From: HdN1 sp052035295
GTDB taxonomy: Bacteria > Pseudomonadota > Gammaproteobacteria > Pseudomonadales > Ketobacteraceae
Length of the DNA: 8,671 nt
Assembly (NCBI GenBank): GCA_052035295.1
Contig: JBPOHS010000233.1
Coordinates: forward strand, 1-8,671
Direction: 5' to 3'
The notes under the pieces are model-generated. The model did not search any database, was not told the DNA's origin, and worked only from the letters and a program-made list of their open reading frames with translations. Of this stretch, positions 6,497 to 8,671 are shown one piece after another. Every line of letters begins with the position of its first letter. Position 1 is the first letter of the stretch. Position numbers and translations under genes: made by a program.

Positions 6497-7339
6497 TTAT
6501 CTGGACGCCGTTTCATCATGGATATGCAACGCTTGCTCTTCGGAAGGCACCGAAATGCCTGGCCATATTTCGGCTTCCTCGGGTGTTCTGGCTATTTTCC
6601 GACGCACGAACTGACTGAACGCATAAGGGCCGATACGTGCATAATTGATCAAGCCCTGCGGCTGAATACCGAGCCCGGCGCGAAAAGGCGAAAACCGCAG
6701 GAATGACTGATCGAAAAGCACAGGCATGTCGGGACGCAATTCCACCACGGGCTGCCATTCCCCGGCCGAGTCTTCCTGAACCTCCAGCTGAAGTACCGCG
6801 TTACCCTTGATCACTGAATCCAGTAATTTCTCGTTGCGGTTGGAACCGACAGCGGTGACGGCCTGAGGCATCAGACGCAATTGACAATTGCTTTGGTCGG
6901 CTACCCGATAGGCAGCAGCACTGAAAAAAGGGTTGGCCAGAAAATCATGCTGATCGGTCTTGAGAATCTGGAGGGGCAACGCCGCGAGGCTTGGCGACGT
7001 GATCATGATGAGATCCTGGGCCCCCTCCTCCGGTTGAATATCAGGAGGCTTCCCCACACGAAAGCGCAGGGAGCAACCCAGCGAATCGGGCAGTAGTGAC
7101 TCCTGTTTCCAGATAGACGAGGAAAACCGCATGATGGCGTTTCCTGACAGATCCTTCGCCAGATCGTAAAATCGCGATTTCACCCTGGCGGTAGGCTTGA
7201 CTGTCGCGTGAAACAACAAGCCATCAGGATGAAAAACCCTCGCCCGCCGCAGCAGACTTCCCGCCCCGAATGCTGGTCCCACGAGATACCCCAGCCACAA
7301 ACCCAGCGACTCCGTGAACGTTTCGGGTACGGTATCCAT
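6497..7339 (-). CDS. Small catalase-fold (catalase-related) protein
   Basis: This 280-residue protein resembles divergent 'catalase family' proteins rather than classical catalase. R-A-R-V-F-H-P-D-G near the N-terminus matches the strand carrying the distal haem His. L-P-D-S-L-G-C-S-L-R-F-R followed by Q-D-L-I-M-I-T matches the barrel strands after it. Near the C-terminus, L-R-F-S-P-F-R then I-Q-P-Q-G-L-I-N-Y-A-R resembles the F-N-P-W and P-L-G-x-I-N-R-A-R segments of that family. I see no R-x-F-x-Y-x-D proximal haem-ligand motif, and the distal Asn is not obvious, so catalytic activity is doubtful. It may bind haem, act as a peroxidase on an organic peroxide, or be a structural relative. The start at 7339 has AGGAG six bases upstream; the frame extends to 7438 without other support. 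It is the first gene of the operon with the GT4 and debranching genes. The family call comes from pattern recognition, not a search. Confidence 0.6.
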   Translation of the reverse strand: MDTVPETFTESLGLWLGYLVGPAFGAGSLLRRARVFHPDGLLFHATVKPTARVKSRFYDLAKDLSGNAIMRFSSSIWKQESLLPDSLGCSLRFRVGKPPDIQPEEGAQDLIMITSPSLAALPLQILKTDQHDFLANPFFSAAAYRVADQSNCQLRLMPQAVTAVGSNRNEKLLDSVIKGNAVLQLEVQEDSAGEWQPVVELRPDMPVLFDQSFLRFSPFRAGLGIQPQGLINYARIGPYAFSQFVRRKIARTPEEAEIWPGISVPSEEQALHIHDETASR

Positions 7340-7345
7340 GTCGAT

Positions 7346-7350
7346 CTCCT
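7346..7350 (-). promoter_or_regulatory. Ribosome binding site of the catalase-like gene
   Basis: AGGAG on the minus strand lies six bases before ATG at 7339. It is the best Shine-Dalgarno match near any candidate start of this gene and sets the 280-residue form. Confidence 0.65.
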
Positions 7351-7370
7351 GCTGTAAGACTCCTTCACAG

Positions 7371-7399
7371 GTTGACATGTGTAGTCGACGGGAAGTTCC
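7371..7399 (-). promoter_or_regulatory. Candidate ECF-sigma (RpoE/EcfG-like) promoter of the three-gene operon
   Basis: The minus strand reads GGAACTT (7399-7393), then about 16 bases, then GTCAA (7376-7372). GGAACTT is the characteristic -35 element of RpoE-type promoters, and the downstream element is a partial match. The predicted start of transcription would be some 25-30 bp before the ATG at 7339, a sensible leader length containing the AGGAG. The -10 match is imperfect, so this is a candidate only. Confidence 0.35.
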
Positions 7400-7491
7400 C
7401 CACCGCGTACGAGCCCATCCACCATGCGCTTGAACCATAAACGGCTGGACAACATCGGCGCGGCTGTTTTAGATTCTGCGGGCTCTTTCGG

Positions 7492-7539
7492 CACCAACGA
7501 TAGTATCCACCAACGACACTATCCACCAACGAACCTATT
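7492..7539. repeat. Three direct 16-bp tandem repeats upstream of ppnP
   Basis: CACCAACGA occurs at 7492, 7508 and 7524, exactly 16 bp apart. The full units are CACCAACGATAGTATC, CACCAACGACACTATC and CACCAACGAACCTATT; the first contains the palindrome GATAGTATC. They end 62 bp before the ppnP start and lie about 90 bp upstream of the candidate operon promoter. They may be a multi-site operator or a chance minisatellite. Confidence 0.75.
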
Positions 7540-7601
7540 CGCCACGCCCACGCACTGTTTGTCGCAACAGCGGGCGGGCCCAGCAAACCAAGGGGATTTC
7601 C

Positions 7602-7913
7602 ATGAGTCAGTTCGACAACGTTTCCGTCGTCAAGAAAGCCAACGTATATTTTGATGGCAAGTGCGTCAGCCACACCGTCATTCTTGCCGACGGCACCCGC
7701 AAATCGGTAGGTGTGATTCTGCCTTCGTCACTGGTGTTCAACACTGGCGCCCCTGAAATCATGGAGCTGATCGATGGCAAATGCCGCGTGCGTCTGAAAG
7801 GCGAGGAAAGCTGGAAGACGTATGGCGGTGGTGAGTCTTTCAACGTACCAGGTGATTCCTCGTTCGATATTGAAACGATTGAAACCCTGCACTACGTTTG
7901 CCACTTTGGTTGA
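7602..7913 (+). CDS. ppnP: Pyrimidine/purine nucleoside phosphorylase PpnP (YaiE, DUF1255)
   Basis: This 103-residue single-domain cupin matches the PpnP family along its length. Visible landmarks are the N-V-Y-F-D-G-K start of the fold, S-V-G-V-I-L-P, the F-N-T-G-A-P-E-I-M-E-L-I-D-G segment, W-K-T-Y-G-G-G-E-S-F-N-V-P-G-D-S-S-F and the closing Y-V-C-H-F. E. coli PpnP catalyses phosphate-dependent cleavage of several purine and pyrimidine nucleosides to free base and ribose-1-phosphate, in the cytoplasm. The N-terminus is a few residues longer than in E. coli, within the family's range. The start is supported by AGGGGA (7591-7596), five bases upstream. It stands alone, divergent from the catalase-like operon and convergent with msbA. 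No clear sigma70 promoter was found; three 16-bp repeats lie in its upstream region. Confidence 0.93.
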   Translation: MSQFDNVSVVKKANVYFDGKCVSHTVILADGTRKSVGVILPSSLVFNTGAPEIMELIDGKCRVRLKGEESWKTYGGGESFNVPGDSSFDIETIETLHYVCHFG

Positions 7914-7938
7914 TCGTTAGCGATTGATGTCTGGCACA

Positions 7939-7979
7939 AGGCTCGCTGGTGTAGGCTGCATGCTAATTCCAGCGAGCTT
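7939..7979 (+). terminator. Probable terminator hairpin after ppnP
   Basis: GCTCGCTGG (7941-7949) is perfectly complementary to CCAGCGAGC (7969-7977). One wobble and one A-T pair extend the stem to 11 bp, around a 19-nt loop containing GCATGC. Only two T follow, so intrinsic termination would be weak. It lies 25 bp past the ppnP stop. Confidence 0.5.
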
Positions 7980-7986
7980 CTGACGC

Positions 7987-8010
7987 AAAAAACGCCCGAA
8001 TGCTCAGGCG
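7987..8010 (-). terminator. Rho-independent terminator of msbA, overlapping its stop codon
   Basis: The minus strand reads CGCCTGA, loop GCAT, then TCGGGCG followed by six T (7992-7987). The 7-bp stem has one G-T wobble. The left arm (8010-8004) contains the last Ala codon and the TGA stop of msbA, so the terminator begins inside the gene. Confidence 0.8.
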
Positions 8011-8671
8011 ATTTCCTGGAATTGCATGTCGTAAAGTTTTTTGTAGGCACCGTCTTTCGCCAGCAGTTCTGCATGGCTGCCGACTTCCATCACCACGCCT
8101 TTTTCCATCACCACGATCTTGTCTGCCTTTTCGATCGTAGACAGACGATGCGCGATGACCAGTGTCGTGCGGTTCTGCATCAGGCGCTCCAGGGCCGACT
8201 GGATGTAACGCTCTGATTCGGTGTCAAGCGCCGATGTTGCTTCATCCAGGATAAGGATGGGGGCATCCTTGTAGATGGCTCGGGCAATCGCCAGGCGCTG
8301 ACGCTGTCCACCCGACAACAACACACCGTTTTCCCCGACCAGCGTTTGCATGCCATTGGGCAGGCGGTTGATGAACTCCGTCGCAAACGCAGCATCCGCC
8401 GCTGCATCAACGGCTTGCTGATCCAGCGCGTCCGCCTGACCATAACCGATATTGCGAGCCACGGTATCGTTGAACAGGGTGACCATCTGGTTGACCAGGG
8501 CGATCTGCTTACGCAAATTGCGCAGTTTGTAATCGCGGATGTCAACGCCATCAATCCGGATAGAACCTTCGGAATAATCGTAGAAACGCTGTATCAGGCT
8601 GACGAGGGTGGATTTTCCACTACCCGACTGGCCGACCAGCGCCACCATCTCACCCGGCTTGATGTCGATAT
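8004..8671 (-). CDS. msbA: Lipid A export ABC transporter MsbA, C-terminal ATPase domain (5' end outside window)
   Basis: This is the nucleotide-binding domain of a half-transporter, 221 residues to the stop at 8004-8006; the frame stays open to the window edge, so the membrane domain lies beyond 8671. In order it shows Walker A G-Q-S-G-S-G-K-S-T, a Q-loop (L-V-N-Q), the MsbA-like L-F-N-D-T-V-A-R-N-I, then G-E-N-G-V-L-L-S-G-G-Q-R-Q-R (signature), Walker B I-L-I-L-D-E-A-T-S-A-L-D, and I-A-H-R-L-S with the switch His. The Q-loop neighbourhood and the run through the signature match E. coli MsbA closely. MsbA flips lipid A-core across the inner membrane using ATP and is usually essential. An ATG at 8648 is internal, not the start. 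Other lipid-exporting half-transporters are possible but less likely. Confidence 0.88.
   Translation of the reverse strand, partial: IDIKPGEMVALVGQSGSGKSTLVSLIQRFYDYSEGSIRIDGVDIRDYKLRNLRKQIALVNQMVTLFNDTVARNIGYGQADALDQQAVDAAADAAFATEFINRLPNGMQTLVGENGVLLSGGQRQRLAIARAIYKDAPILILDEATSALDTESERYIQSALERLMQNRTTLVIAHRLSTIEKADKIVVMEKGVVMEVGSHAELLAKDGAYKKLYDMQFQEIA

Noticed and set aside
7372..7377. Perfect TTGACA on the plus strand as a ppnP -35 box
   Set aside because: No acceptable -10 hexamer occurs 16-18 bp downstream, and it is over 200 bp from the ppnP start.
7340..7438. Longer starts of the catalase-like protein at 7438 or 7378
   Set aside because: The added residues show no family similarity, would place coding sequence over the promoter-like element, and lack a ribosome binding site as good as AGGAG before 7339.
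7492..7539. CRISPR or phage-type repeat array
   Set aside because: The units are contiguous, only 16 bp, with no unique spacers and no cas genes nearby.

Overview
The window looks like chromosomal DNA of a Gram-negative proteobacterium, probably a gammaproteobacterium. The ATP-binding half of a lipid A flippase at the right edge reads very like enterobacterial MsbA. A PpnP (YaiE-type) nucleoside phosphorylase sits next to it, and a lipoprotein with a plausible lipobox lies on the left. I saw no tRNA, rRNA, CRISPR array, transposase or phage gene. The genus cannot be told from this sequence alone.

Left third (1-3180, plus strand): two tandem paralogues of a secreted FG-GAP_2-type beta-propeller protein. 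The first enters the window already open and carries an in-frame TAG at 661-663, where its paralogue has a Glu codon. Its reading frame is otherwise intact to 948, so it looks like a young pseudogene. A strong hairpin terminator follows it. After a 332-bp gap with promoter-like elements comes the intact copy (1281-3125): a lipoprotein signal, a fibronectin III-like domain and seven FG-GAP blades. The two genes align without any indel at a constant offset of 2177 bp over the 948 bp that can be compared.

Middle (3197-7339, minus strand): a compact three-gene operon read right to left. It encodes a small catalase-fold protein (7339-6497), a GT4 glycosyltransferase (6455-5397) and a glycogen-debranching-type amylo-alpha-1,6-glucosidase (5407-3197). 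The last two overlap by 11 bp. A match to an extracytoplasmic-function sigma promoter lies just upstream of the first gene, which suggests an envelope or general stress regulon acting on oxidants and on a glucan or glycoside. The operon and the propeller gene converge on a shared GC-rich hairpin at 3152-3177.

Right (7340-8671): a divergent intergenic region holds three direct 16-bp repeats upstream of ppnP (7602-7913, plus). A hairpin region then separates ppnP from the convergent 3' end of msbA (8004 to beyond 8671, minus). The terminator of msbA overlaps its own stop codon.

The best candidates for something undescribed are the catalase-like/GT4/debranching operon and the tandem propeller pair. 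Nothing here resembles a known defence or mobile system.
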